Source of the DNA: JAAZPG01 sp012797375
GTDB taxonomy: Bacteria; Acidobacteriota; Aminicenantia; Aminicenantales; UBA4085
Direction of reading: 5' to 3'
DNA: 64,000 nt
NCBI GenBank assembly: GCA_937868205.1
Contig: CALMMC010000049.1
Span: 1 to 64,000, forward strand
The position numbers and the translations under genes are program-made. The first letter of the stretch is position 1. Every line of letters starts with the position of its first letter. Below, in pieces: positions 40,064 through 48,143 of the stretch. The notes beneath the pieces are model-generated. The model was not told where the DNA came from and made no database searches. It worked only from the letters and a program-made list of their open reading frames with translations.

Positions 40064-41374
40064 ATGATGGAAACGAAGCGTCCGCGGAAGAACGCGCTTT
40101 TGTACGGGGCGGCTTTCCTGGCAACGGCCGCGGTCATCGCCGGCGTCCTCGCCCTTCTCTTCAACGTCCGAACCCGGCGGGAGGAGGCGTACCGCTATCC
40201 CTTGAAGGTCGTCGAAATCAAGGACGGCGAGATCGATCCGGCCGTCTGGGGGAAAAACTTTCCCCTCGAGTACGATACGTTCGTCCGGACGCGGGAGAAT
40301 TACGGCCGGACGTTCCACGGCGGATCGGAGCGCTTCAGCCGGATCGACGAGATCCCCGCGGCCAAGCGGCTCTGGGCGGGCTATGCCTTCAGCGTCGAGT
40401 ACAATGAGGAGCGGGGTCACTTCTTCGCCCTGACCGACCAGAAGATGACCCGCCGGGTCCGGGAATTCGATCAGCCCGGAGCCTGCGCCAACTGCCACTC
40501 GGGCAAGGCTCCGGCCCTGATCCGGGAGATGGGCTGGGAGGCATTCAATAAAACGCCGTACAAAGAGCTCTCCCCCAAACTCCGCCACGGCTCGGTCTGC
40601 GCCGACTGCCACGACCCCAAGACAATGGAGCTGGTCATCACCCGCCCGGCTTTCAAGAAAGCCATGGCCGCGGCCGGCGTCGACTTGGCCAAGGCGACCC
40701 GCCAGGACATGCGGACCTACGTCTGCGCCCAGTGCCACGTCGAATACTACTTTTACGGGGAGAACAAGGAACTGACTTTCCCCTGGGCCAAGGGCCGGAC
40801 GATCGAGGCGATCGAAGCCTGCTACGATGAAAACGGCCACGTCGACTGGGTCAACGCGGAAACCGGGGCGGCCATGCTCAAGGTCCAGCATCCCGAGTTC
40901 GAAACGTGGGGCACCGGGCTCCACGCCAAGTCCGGGGTGGCCTGCGCCGACTGCCACATGCCGTATGTCCGGGCCGGAAGCGTGAAGGTTTCCGACCACT
41001 GGATCCGCAGCCCCCTGACGAACATCGCCGCCGCCTGCCAAGCCTGCCATCCCCGGCCCGAGGAGGAATTAAAATCCCGGGTCAAGGACATCCAGGACAA
41101 GACGGCGGGCCTTCTGCGGAAGACGGAAACGGCCTTGCTTGCGGCCATGGACGCGATCATCAAGGCCAAGGCGGCCGGCGTTCCGGACGAGCGCTTGTCC
41201 GCTTCCCGGGCTCTGATCCGGCGCGGCCAGCTGCGCTGGGATTTCGTCTTTTCCGAGAACGGGACAGGCTTTCACAGCCCCCAAGAGGCCGCCCGCGTCC
41301 TGGCCGAGGCGATCGATTTCGCCCGGCAGGCGGAATTGGCCGCCGCCCTGCTCGCTCCGGCCGGAATCCGCTGA
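40064..41374 (+). CDS. nrfA: NrfA, ammonia-forming cytochrome c nitrite reductase
   Basis: A 436-residue pentaheme enzyme that reduces nitrite to ammonium. An N-terminal membrane helix (about 11-33) may act as signal anchor. Heme sites are CANCH (141-145), CADCH (179-183), CAQCH (221-225, in CAQCHVEYYF), CADCH (294-298) and CQACH (325-329). The first, catalytic heme uses CXXCH rather than the CXXCK of E. coli NrfA, so it belongs to the CXXCH-type NrfA group. The active-site Tyr (VEYYF) and His (KVQHPEFE) are present. With nrfH it gives a membrane-bound dissimilatory nitrite reductase. Confidence 0.95.
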   Translation: MMETKRPRKNALLYGAAFLATAAVIAGVLALLFNVRTRREEAYRYPLKVVEIKDGEIDPAVWGKNFPLEYDTFVRTRENYGRTFHGGSERFSRIDEIPAAKRLWAGYAFSVEYNEERGHFFALTDQKMTRRVREFDQPGACANCHSGKAPALIREMGWEAFNKTPYKELSPKLRHGSVCADCHDPKTMELVITRPAFKKAMAAAGVDLAKATRQDMRTYVCAQCHVEYYFYGENKELTFPWAKGRTIEAIEACYDENGHVDWVNAETGAAMLKVQHPEFETWGTGLHAKSGVACADCHMPYVRAGSVKVSDHWIRSPLTNIAAACQACHPRPEEELKSRVKDIQDKTAGLLRKTETALLAAMDAIIKAKAAGVPDERLSASRALIRRGQLRWDFVFSENGTGFHSPQEAARVLAEAIDFARQAELAAALLAPAGIR

Positions 41375-41450
41375 CGATCCGCGCCGCGGCTCGGGGCAAG
41401 ACCCGCCCGCCTCGTTCTTTCCGGCCAGGGGGCGAAGGATTTTCAGTCCT

Positions 41451-41468
41451 AACGACGGGCGTCGTTTT
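41451..41468 (+). terminator. Weak hairpin after nrfA
   Basis: AACGAC-GGGC-GTCGTT forms a 6-bp stem with a short T-rich tail, 77 bp after the nrfA stop. A modest terminator at best. Confidence 0.3.
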
Positions 41469-41565
41469 CGCGATCATTAAGCTGAATCCGCACGATTTTC
41501 CGATTCCTATAAAGAAAAGGATTTAAAGGAAATACAGGGAACTAAAAAAAAATATTAAATTTCTC

Positions 41566-41601
41566 TTGACACGCGTAACCTTTGCGTTATTATATATAAC
41601 G
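41566..41601 (+). promoter_or_regulatory. Promoter with overlapping inverted-repeat operator
   Basis: TTGACA (41566-41571), a 16-bp spacer and TATTAT (41588-41593). CGTTAT (41585-41590) and ATAACG (41596-41601) form an inverted repeat with 5 bases between, covering the -10 box. Such a site could be the operator of the XRE-type regulator encoded at the end of this operon. The surrounding ~120 bp is strikingly AT-rich for this genome. Confidence 0.65.
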
Positions 41602-41634
41602 TTTATGACACTATTTGAGTCATAGGGGTTAACA

Positions 41635-41703
41635 ATGAGCAATTTCAAAATGTTGGTTTTAGTGGTCGTCGTGATCTTTCTTTCGATGCTTGTGATCGGT
41701 TGA
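41635..41703 (+). CDS. 22-residue single-helix membrane peptide
   Basis: A tiny open frame starts with ATG 7 nt after AGGGG, inside a transcript with a good promoter. The product, MSNFKMLVLVVVVIFLSMLV plus Ile-Gly, is one hydrophobic helix with a short polar start. It could be a small membrane protein partnering the next gene, or a leader peptide. No homologue is recognised; coding is inferred from ribosome site, promoter and the clear membrane pattern. Confidence 0.5.
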   Translation: MSNFKMLVLVVVVIFLSMLVIG

Positions 41704-41743
41704 GTCCCTCCGAGGAAACAGGAACATGAAAAGGAGACTTCCC

Positions 41744-42199
41744 ATGACCCCGGCAAGCAAAATCGACGAATTCGAGCGGACGTACCGCGGCGTCTATTCC
41801 CGGTTCGTCATCGTTTTTCTCGTTTTCTCCGCGGCTTGGCTGGTCCGTTTCATCGTCCGGACCATCGGCACGCTCCCCGAATGGCTGGACATCGGTTTCG
41901 CGGTGATCCTCATCCTGACCCTCCCCGCCCAGTTTTACAGCGTCGTCCGCTTGAGCGCGCTTCGCAAGCGCGGCCAAGCCGACGCGGAGCTGGGCGTCCT
42001 GTTCACGGATGAGAGGATTCAAGCCCACGGCAAGGCCGCCTGGATGTACGGATTCATCGCCATGGCCTCCGTCCTCGCCGTCCTCGGCGCCATTTCCGTC
42101 TTCGCCGACCTCAAGGACACGAACGCCGTCATCTTCACGGCCCTCTGGGCCGGCTTCGGAGCATACCACTTGTCCTTCGTCCTCATGGAAAGGCGCTGA
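41744..42199 (+). CDS. Small four-helix membrane protein of unknown function, XRE-regulator partner
   Basis: A 151-residue protein with four predicted membrane helices (about 20-40, 50-70, 95-115, 125-145) separated by a charged loop (LRKRGQADAELGVLFTDERI). The layout resembles DUF2178-like membrane proteins that precede small XRE regulators, but I cannot name the family with certainty. AAAAGGAGA 6-7 nt upstream favours 41744 over 41726. The XRE gene begins one base after its stop, so they are coupled. Confidence 0.65.
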   Translation: MTPASKIDEFERTYRGVYSRFVIVFLVFSAAWLVRFIVRTIGTLPEWLDIGFAVILILTLPAQFYSVVRLSALRKRGQADAELGVLFTDERIQAHGKAAWMYGFIAMASVLAVLGAISVFADLKDTNAVIFTALWAGFGAYHLSFVLMERR

Positions 42200-42200
42200 C

Positions 42201-42425
42201 GTGGGCGGCGAGGAGCTCCGCAACACGATCCGCGTCCAGCGGGCGATCAAGGACTGGACCCAGGAGGAGCTGGCCCGCCGGGTCGGCGTCACCCGGAAAA
42301 CGATCAATACCATCGAAAACGCCGTTTTCGTCCCCTCCACCGTCCTGGCCCTGAAAATCGCCCGGGCTTTCGGAGTGAAGGTCGAGGACGTTTTCCAGCT
42401 GGCCGACGCGCCGCCCGAATCCTGA
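42201..42425 (+). CDS. Small XRE-family helix-turn-helix regulator
   Basis: A 74-residue single-domain regulator of the YgzD-like XRE group. RVQRAIKDWTQEELARRVGV then TRKTINTIENAVFVPSTVLA is a canonical HTH_3, followed by ALKIARAFGVKVEDVFQL. It starts with GTG, with GGAAAGG 7 nt upstream, overlapping the tail of the membrane gene's reading region by context rather than frame. It probably represses its own operon through the inverted repeat at 41585-41601; that is inference. Confidence 0.88.
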   Translation: MGGEELRNTIRVQRAIKDWTQEELARRVGVTRKTINTIENAVFVPSTVLALKIARAFGVKVEDVFQLADAPPES

Positions 42426-42642
42426 GGCCCGGGAACCGAAAATCCAGGCTCGAGGCTGAGGCCGCAGACCGAACACCTCCGTGATCAAACAGCCGGAGCG
42501 GGAGCGGAGCGCGCCGTCGGCGGCTCATCCGGCCGCATCGGGGACGCGCCGAGCGAGCCGGCTCTCCCCAAAACGAAGAACGATCCCCGGCCGCTGAACT
42601 CAAGGGCCTCGAATCGGCGCCCGAGGCCTTGCCGGCGATTCC

Positions 42643-42671
42643 TTGACACAATCCCCCGCCGGCGATACGAT
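42643..42671 (+). promoter_or_regulatory. Near-consensus sigma-70 promoter of the C1 peptidase gene
   Basis: TTGACA (42643-42648), exactly 17 bp, TACGAT (42666-42671); about 48 bp before the ATG. The preceding ~220 bp after the XRE gene shows no other gene. Confidence 0.7.
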
Positions 42672-42719
42672 CTTTTTCCTCCGATGCCTTTTTTAATTCC
42701 ACCCGCAACGAGGTGCCGC

Positions 42720-43955
42720 ATGTTCAGAAAAAAAACCATCCTCGGCCTGCTGGCCGCGTCGCTGCTTCTCGCCGCTTCCGCCGCCGCTCAGGACAAGCCG
42801 AAAGATAAAGGGATTTTCATCGAGCCCAAGAATCCCTTCTGGGAGGAAATCGCCAGGACGACCGGAGAATTCGGAAAGGCCCGGCCGGCCCCTCCCCGCC
42901 GGACGTTCATGGTCGACCTGGCCGGATTCGCCGTCCCGAAAAGCTTGGACGGCTTCAAGACGGCTTGGCATAATCCGCCGGTCTCCCAGGGGAACACGAA
43001 CACCTGCTGGAGCTTCGCCACGACCGCCTTCTTCGAATCCGAGATCTACCGGATCCACGGAAAGAAAGTCCGGCTCTCGGAGATGTTCACGGTCTACGCC
43101 GAATACCTGGAGCGGACGAAGCGGTTCATCCGCGAGCGGGGGGATTCCTACGTGGCCGAGGGATCCGAGGGCAACGCCGTCACCCGGAATTGGAAGATTT
43201 ACGGCTGCATGCCCTGGGAGGCCTTCTCCGGGCTGAAGCCGGGCCAAAAATTCCATGATCATTCCAAGCTCATCGAGGAAGTCAAGGCCTACCTCGACCA
43301 TGTCAAGACCGCCGGCGCCTGGAACGAGGCCGCCGCCCTCGAGACGGTCCGGGCCATTCTCGGCGCCCACATGGGCACCCCGCCGGAGAAGTTCACGGTC
43401 GAGGGACGGGAATACACGCCCCGGACCTACCTGCGGGACTGCCTGAAGATCAATCCCGACGATTACGTCGACGTTGTGTCCTACCTGCAGCAGCCCTTCG
43501 GCCCGAACGTCGAGTACGAAGTGCCGGACAACTGGTGGCACAGCAAGGATTACGTGAACGTCCCCCTCGACACCTTCATGAAGATCCTCAAGAAGGGCCT
43601 GGCCGCCGGCTTCACGATGAGCATCGGCGGGGACATCTCCGAGCCGGGCAAGAACGCGGAGAAAAAAGTCCACATGATCCCGACGTTCGACATCCCCGCG
43701 GAATTCATCGACGACAACGCCCGGCAGTACCGCTTCGGCAACGGGACGACGACCGACGACCACGGCATCCACCTCATCGGATACAAGGAGGACGGGGGGC
43801 GGCTCTGGTTCCTGGCCAAGGACTCCGGATCGAGCGCCTTCAACTTCGATCCCAAGGGCTATTACTTTCTGACCGAGGAGTACCTCAAGCTGAAGATCAT
43901 GGATTTCATGGTTCACAAGAGCGTCCTCGAGGGCCTCGTGGAGGGGAGCCGCTGA
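42720..43955 (+). CDS. C1 (papain/bleomycin-hydrolase-like) cysteine peptidase, exported
   Basis: A 411-residue exported peptidase (signal peptide about 1-24). The active-site region is VSQGNTNTCWSFATTAFFES with catalytic Cys in CWSF, the histidine is in DDHGIHLIGYKEDGG, and the third position, usually Asn in KNSWG, reads LAKDSGSSA, so Asp replaces Asn. The insert pattern between the Cys and His parts is like PepC/bleomycin hydrolase rather than papain. GAGGTG 6 nt upstream sets the start. It probably digests peptides in the periplasm or outside the cell. Confidence 0.9.
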   Translation: MFRKKTILGLLAASLLLAASAAAQDKPKDKGIFIEPKNPFWEEIARTTGEFGKARPAPPRRTFMVDLAGFAVPKSLDGFKTAWHNPPVSQGNTNTCWSFATTAFFESEIYRIHGKKVRLSEMFTVYAEYLERTKRFIRERGDSYVAEGSEGNAVTRNWKIYGCMPWEAFSGLKPGQKFHDHSKLIEEVKAYLDHVKTAGAWNEAAALETVRAILGAHMGTPPEKFTVEGREYTPRTYLRDCLKINPDDYVDVVSYLQQPFGPNVEYEVPDNWWHSKDYVNVPLDTFMKILKKGLAAGFTMSIGGDISEPGKNAEKKVHMIPTFDIPAEFIDDNARQYRFGNGTTTDDHGIHLIGYKEDGGRLWFLAKDSGSSAFNFDPKGYYFLTEEYLKLKIMDFMVHKSVLEGLVEGSR

Positions 43956-43956
43956 G

Positions 43957-44742
43957 ATGGCCTTGAACCTCCAGGGAAAAACGATCCTGGTGACGGGCGC
44001 CTCCAGCGGCCTGGGTCTCGCCCTCAGCCGGCTCCTGGCCGAGGAGAATGTCAACCTGGCCTTGCTGGCCCGGCGGGACGACGTCCTTCGCCGGACGGCG
44101 GCTGAGCTTCAGCACTCGGGGAGCGCCGTCCTTCCCGTCAAGTGCGACGTCTCCAAGCGGGAGGAGATCCAGGCCGCTTACCGGGAAGTCCGATCCCGGT
44201 TCGGGGGCGTCGACATCGCCATCCTCAACGCCGGGGTGTCCGGCCGGGGCGGTATGAATCTCTTCGACGTCGGAGCCGCCCGGACCATGTTCGACGTCAA
44301 CGTGTTCGGAGTCGTCGATTTCCTCGGCGAGCTTCTGCCCGATTTCAAAAAGCGGGGATCGGGGACCATCGTCGGCGTCTCCAGCCTGTCCGACAGCCGG
44401 GCGGTCCCCCGCAACGGATTTTACTGCGCCAGCAAGTCCGCGGTGTCGTTGATCCTGGATGCTCTCCGGATCGAGCTCAAGCCTCGGGGGATCAAGGTCG
44501 TCACCGTCAAGCCGGGGTTCGTCAAGACGCCCATGACCGACGGCAACGACTTCAAGATGCCGTTCATCGTTTCAGCCGAGAAGGCCGCGGCCGTCATCGT
44601 CAAGGGCCTGAAAAAAGAAAAGACGTACATCCGGTTCCCCTTCCTCATGCGGGTCAGCGCCTGGGTCCTCAAGCTGATGCCGAATTTTCTCTACGAGATT
44701 TTCGCCGCCCGGGTGAAAAGCGGCGCGGAGAACAAAAAATAA
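43957..44742 (+). CDS. Short-chain dehydrogenase/reductase (SDR)
   Basis: A 261-residue classical SDR. The cofactor loop is VTGASSGLGLALSR, the NAG motif ILNAGVSG, the catalytic Ser in GVSSLSDSR and the YxxxK pair in YCASKSA. Basic residues after beta-2 (ARRDDVL) suggest NADP(H). A hydrophobic C-terminal stretch (VSAWVLKLMPNFLYEIF) may associate with membrane, as in lipid-related SDRs. It begins one base after the C1 peptidase stop and is probably translated with it, although no functional link is evident. Confidence 0.92.
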   Translation: MALNLQGKTILVTGASSGLGLALSRLLAEENVNLALLARRDDVLRRTAAELQHSGSAVLPVKCDVSKREEIQAAYREVRSRFGGVDIAILNAGVSGRGGMNLFDVGAARTMFDVNVFGVVDFLGELLPDFKKRGSGTIVGVSSLSDSRAVPRNGFYCASKSAVSLILDALRIELKPRGIKVVTVKPGFVKTPMTDGNDFKMPFIVSAEKAAAVIVKGLKKEKTYIRFPFLMRVSAWVLKLMPNFLYEIFAARVKSGAENKK

Positions 44743-44768
44743 AAACGCCGGTTAAGGAAGAGCCGCCC

Positions 44769-45401
44769 ATGCGTTCACGTCTCAAAACCGCAATCCTCGC
44801 GGCCCTCGTCATCCTGGCCGCGGGGCTCCTTTCAAGCTGCGCCGCCCTGGAGCCGTTCCTCTCCGCCCTTTCGAATCTCCAGCGGCTTCAATTCCGGCTG
44901 GCCGACGTCTCCGATTTTTCGGTCCTGGGCATCCGGATCGAGGGCAAATCCGCCCTGAACGATTTCAGCGTCATGGACGGAGTCAAGCTCGTCCAGGGAT
45001 TCACGGCCAAACGCCTGCCGGCGGAATTCGTCCTCCGCGTCGAGGTCCGCAATCCCAACGACGGCACGGGCGGATCGCCCCGGACCGTCTCCACGCTGAC
45101 CGGCTTGGAAAGCCGCCTCCTCATCGACGGCACGCCGACGGTCATCGGCAATATCGACCAGGCGATTGAGATCCCCGGGACGGGCCGAAACACCGTCATC
45201 CCCATCCGGATGACGATCGATCTCTACGAATTCTTCGCGGCCAAGGGTTACGAGGGGCTCCTCAACCTCGCCCTGGCCTTGGGCGGGGCTGAACGCGATC
45301 CCGCCCGCGTCGCCCTCGACGCCCAGCCCACGGTCACCACTCCCCTGGGCCCGATCGTCTATCCCGGCCGGATCACGATCATCGACGCAGAATTCCGCTG
45401 A
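44769..45401 (+). CDS. Lipoprotein of unknown function (LEA14-like beta fold possible)
   Basis: A 210-residue lipoprotein: signal with lipobox LLSSC (Cys24), then a beta-rich mature part (FRLADVSDFSVLGIRIEGKS, LRVEVRNPNDG, NTVIPIRMTIDLYEFF). The VxNPN pattern with alternating strands recalls LEA14/WHy-type domains, but the match is tentative. AAGGAAG 7 nt upstream of the ATG at 44769; the long open frame upstream is the shadow of the SDR gene. Confidence 0.7.
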   Translation: MRSRLKTAILAALVILAAGLLSSCAALEPFLSALSNLQRLQFRLADVSDFSVLGIRIEGKSALNDFSVMDGVKLVQGFTAKRLPAEFVLRVEVRNPNDGTGGSPRTVSTLTGLESRLLIDGTPTVIGNIDQAIEIPGTGRNTVIPIRMTIDLYEFFAAKGYEGLLNLALALGGAERDPARVALDAQPTVTTPLGPIVYPGRITIIDAEFR

Positions 45402-45458
45402 GTCCGGAAGGCCGGGCGGAGAGGGGAAACGCCCGAAGGCCGACGAAATCGCCGGCGC

Positions 45459-47303
45459 TTATTTCAGCCGGACGTCGTCGATCTCGAGCCAAAACGGGCC
45501 GGGCGCCGTCGTCGCCCCGATGGCGATCCCCAGGATGTCAAAGCCCTCGAGCCCGATCTTCTCGAACGGAAGGACGACTTCCTTCCATTCCGGACCGGCC
45601 GGAAAGAAGGCGATCTTCGGGATGAAGCCCGAGCTCTGGGCATAAATCATGACGGCAAACGTCTTCCCCTCGCCCCTGGCCCAAAAGCTCAGGGCTTTTT
45701 TCGAGGAAAGATTGGCCGGAGTGAACGGCGCCCGGCCCGGCGAGAAGAGAGCCGAAGCCCAGCGGATCGACCCCGTCTCGGAGATCTCTCCCTCGATTTT
45801 CAGGGCCCGGGCGCTGCCCTCGGCTCCTCCATCCACGGTCGAAAGCTCGGCCCGGGACTTGCCGCCCATGAGGGAATCCGTGGACGCCGTCCAACCGGAC
45901 CCGAACCGGGCGGAAACGGCGCCGTCCTCGAAATCGCTGATCAGGCCGTCCCCCAGCCCTTCCGGGGCCGGGGCGTTTTTCTGGTTTTCCCTCGCCCGCC
46001 TGGCTTCCGCGGCCGCGCTCCGCCAGGACTCCCGATCGATCCGAAGTCCGTCCTTCCAAACACCGACGATGGCCCGGGTCGCCTTGATTTCAACGGTCGG
46101 ATCACCCTCGACCAGGAGAAGGTCGGCCCGGCTCCCCGGCGCGATCCGGCCTCTCCCCCCGAGGTCGAATAAAGCGGCCGGGATTGAGGTGGCGCTTCGA
46201 AGGGCTTCGAGAGGCGTCAAGCCCGCCTTGACCAGGAGAGCGAGCTCGCCGTGAAGAGCCGCTCCGAAAGCCGTCCCCGGATTGGAGGTATCGGTCCCGG
46301 CCAAAATCGGCACGCCGGCCGTCCGGAGCTCGCGGAGCGTCCGTTCGGCCGCGGCATAAGCGCCCGGGGCGGACCGGAAGGGCATCGTCTGGCCGAGCGT
46401 CTGGAGGTCCTCGGGCCGAAGATAAGGGGACAGGCCGGCGTCGGAGGCGACGCCGGCCGGGTCGGGAGAACCGTTCATCGCGGCCAGGACGGTCAAGGTG
46501 GGAATGATGAAGGCCTTGCGCGAGGCCGCGAGCCGTCCGAAATCCGGGTCGAACGCGTCGTCAAAATGAAGATGGGCCAATCCGTCGGCTCCATCCTCCA
46601 GGGCTTCCCGGCACTGCCGCAAGGTCGCGGCGTGGACGACCGTCCGCCTGCCCCTGGCCCGGGCCGCGGCGATGAGGGCGGCTTCCGTCTCCCGCGTAAT
46701 CGCCGGGATCGCGCGGCCGTAGGTCGATCCGTCGTCGCGGATGATCTTGATGAAATCCGAGCCCTCGGCGAGCCGGGCGTCGACCCAGGCCTGGGCCTCG
46801 CCGGGAGCGGTCAAAGCCGGGACCTTGACGCCGTACTCCGTCCCATGCCCTCCGGGCGCGGTCGCTAAAATCCCGCTCGAGACGAGGTGAGCCATGGGCC
46901 GGAATCCCGCCGCCTGAGCCTTCTTTTGAGCCGAGACGAACTCGGCTGAAGTAAACATGTCTACGAGGACGGTCACCCCGAAGACGGCTGCCTCCCGGAG
47001 TCCGCTTTCATCCCAGACATGGACGTGGGAATCGATGAGCCCGGGAAGCAGCGTCCGCCCCGCCCCGTCGACGATCTCGGCCCCGGCGGGAACGGCCGCC
47101 TCCGTTCCGACGGCGGTGATCCTCCCCCCCTCGACGACGACCGTCGCCGCGGGGATGACTTTTTCTCCGTCGAAAATCCGGACGTTGATAAAGGCCGTCG
47201 ATCCGGCTTCATTCCCGGCCGGACCGGGGACGGGCTCGGACGCGCGGACAGACGCGCCGATCAAGACCGCGGCCCCGAGAACCGCTATCGCTGTTTTTTT
47301 CAT
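45459..47303 (-). CDS. Amidohydrolase with C-terminal CIA30 domain, exported
   Basis: A 614-residue fusion. After a signal peptide (about 1-21), residues 35-430 form an amidohydrolase of the imidazolonepropionase/prolidase-like group: LIDSHVHVWDES (HxH metal site), HAATLRQC and LAHLHFDDA (further His ligands) and LAGTDTSNPG (catalytic Asp). Residues 450-614 match a CIA30/NADH-ubiquinone-assembly-type jelly roll (LISDFEDGAVSARFGSGW, DSLMGGKSRAEL, FWLEIDDVRLK). The combination occurs in exported hydrolases of several phyla; the substrate is unknown. Confidence 0.9.
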   Translation of the reverse strand: MKKTAIAVLGAAVLIGASVRASEPVPGPAGNEAGSTAFINVRIFDGEKVIPAATVVVEGGRITAVGTEAAVPAGAEIVDGAGRTLLPGLIDSHVHVWDESGLREAAVFGVTVLVDMFTSAEFVSAQKKAQAAGFRPMAHLVSSGILATAPGGHGTEYGVKVPALTAPGEAQAWVDARLAEGSDFIKIIRDDGSTYGRAIPAITRETEAALIAAARARGRRTVVHAATLRQCREALEDGADGLAHLHFDDAFDPDFGRLAASRKAFIIPTLTVLAAMNGSPDPAGVASDAGLSPYLRPEDLQTLGQTMPFRSAPGAYAAAERTLRELRTAGVPILAGTDTSNPGTAFGAALHGELALLVKAGLTPLEALRSATSIPAALFDLGGRGRIAPGSRADLLLVEGDPTVEIKATRAIVGVWKDGLRIDRESWRSAAAEARRARENQKNAPAPEGLGDGLISDFEDGAVSARFGSGWTASTDSLMGGKSRAELSTVDGGAEGSARALKIEGEISETGSIRWASALFSPGRAPFTPANLSSKKALSFWARGEGKTFAVMIYAQSSGFIPKIAFFPAGPEWKEVVLPFEKIGLEGFDILGIAIGATTAPGPFWLEIDDVRLK

Positions 47304-47467
47304 GCTTCGCCCTTTCCATCCCGCTTGTCATCCGGCGGGGTGTGCCGGTATTTTATCATATTGTCCGCCCCCTCCCGGCGCTGATTGCATTCGCGGCCGC
47401 CTTTGGTTATGATTTTTTCTTCAGGTCCGTCCAGCCGGGCTGGAAAAACGGGAATAAGGGAGACACC

Positions 47468-47986
47468 ATGAAGAAAACCGTCCTTTTCATCCTTCTGGCT
47501 GCGGCCGGCGCCGGCTTCGGTCTCGGACAGGACGTCGTCGTCAAGGACCAAACGCCGTTCGTTTACGCCTACATCGAATGCACCGGCTCGTATTCGCTGA
47601 TTTCCGCGAAAATCGGCGAGTTCATGAATGAATATTTCAGCCAAGGCTTGGGATCCTTCACCGGGGTGATGGCCATGTACCTCAACGCCCCCGGCGAGGT
47701 TCCGGAGGCCGAGCTGAAGTGGCGGATCGGCATGCCGATCGGCGCGGACGTCACGCCCCAAGAGCCCCTCCGGAAAGACGAATTCGCTTATCCCAAGGTC
47801 GCCTCGTGCCTTCACGTCGGTCCCTACGACAAGGTCGGCGAAGCCTACCAAAAAATCGGGGCTTATCTCGAACGGAACGGATGGAAAGCCGCGGGGCCGC
47901 CGGTGGAATTCTATCTGAATGATCCCGGACAAGTCCCGCCCGAAAAGCTCGAGACCGAAATCCTCATCCCCGTCGAGAAAAAGTAG
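47468..47986 (+). CDS. Exported GyrI-like (AraC effector-binding fold) protein
   Basis: A 172-residue protein with a signal peptide (about 1-20) and a GyrI/SOUL-like small-molecule binding domain: FVYAYIECTGSYSLISAKIG, ELKWRIGMPIG, VASCLHVGPYDKVGEAYQKI and a terminal PVEFYLNDPGQVPPEKLETE. The fold normally binds hydrophobic or cationic ligands; here it lacks a DNA-binding part and is exported, so it is probably a ligand carrier or scavenger. AAGGGAG 7 nt upstream fixes the start. Confidence 0.85.
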   Translation: MKKTVLFILLAAAGAGFGLGQDVVVKDQTPFVYAYIECTGSYSLISAKIGEFMNEYFSQGLGSFTGVMAMYLNAPGEVPEAELKWRIGMPIGADVTPQEPLRKDEFAYPKVASCLHVGPYDKVGEAYQKIGAYLERNGWKAAGPPVEFYLNDPGQVPPEKLETEILIPVEKK

Positions 47987-48143
47987 GCCGCCCGGAACAT
48001 CTCCCGGCACCGCCGCCGGAAGGGGGGACGGCGTTCCGATCCCGACATCCGATTCCCCCAAGACGCGATTTTCCGCGGCCGAAGGGTTTTCAGAAACCTC
48101 CAAATGAATATAATAGGGGGCGTTCGGAATTCTCGACAGGCGG

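Noticed and set aside
47455..47470. GGGAGACACCATG before the GyrI-like gene as a copy of the second repeat family
   Set aside because: Only the ribosome-site-like end matches; the interior of the repeat is absent.
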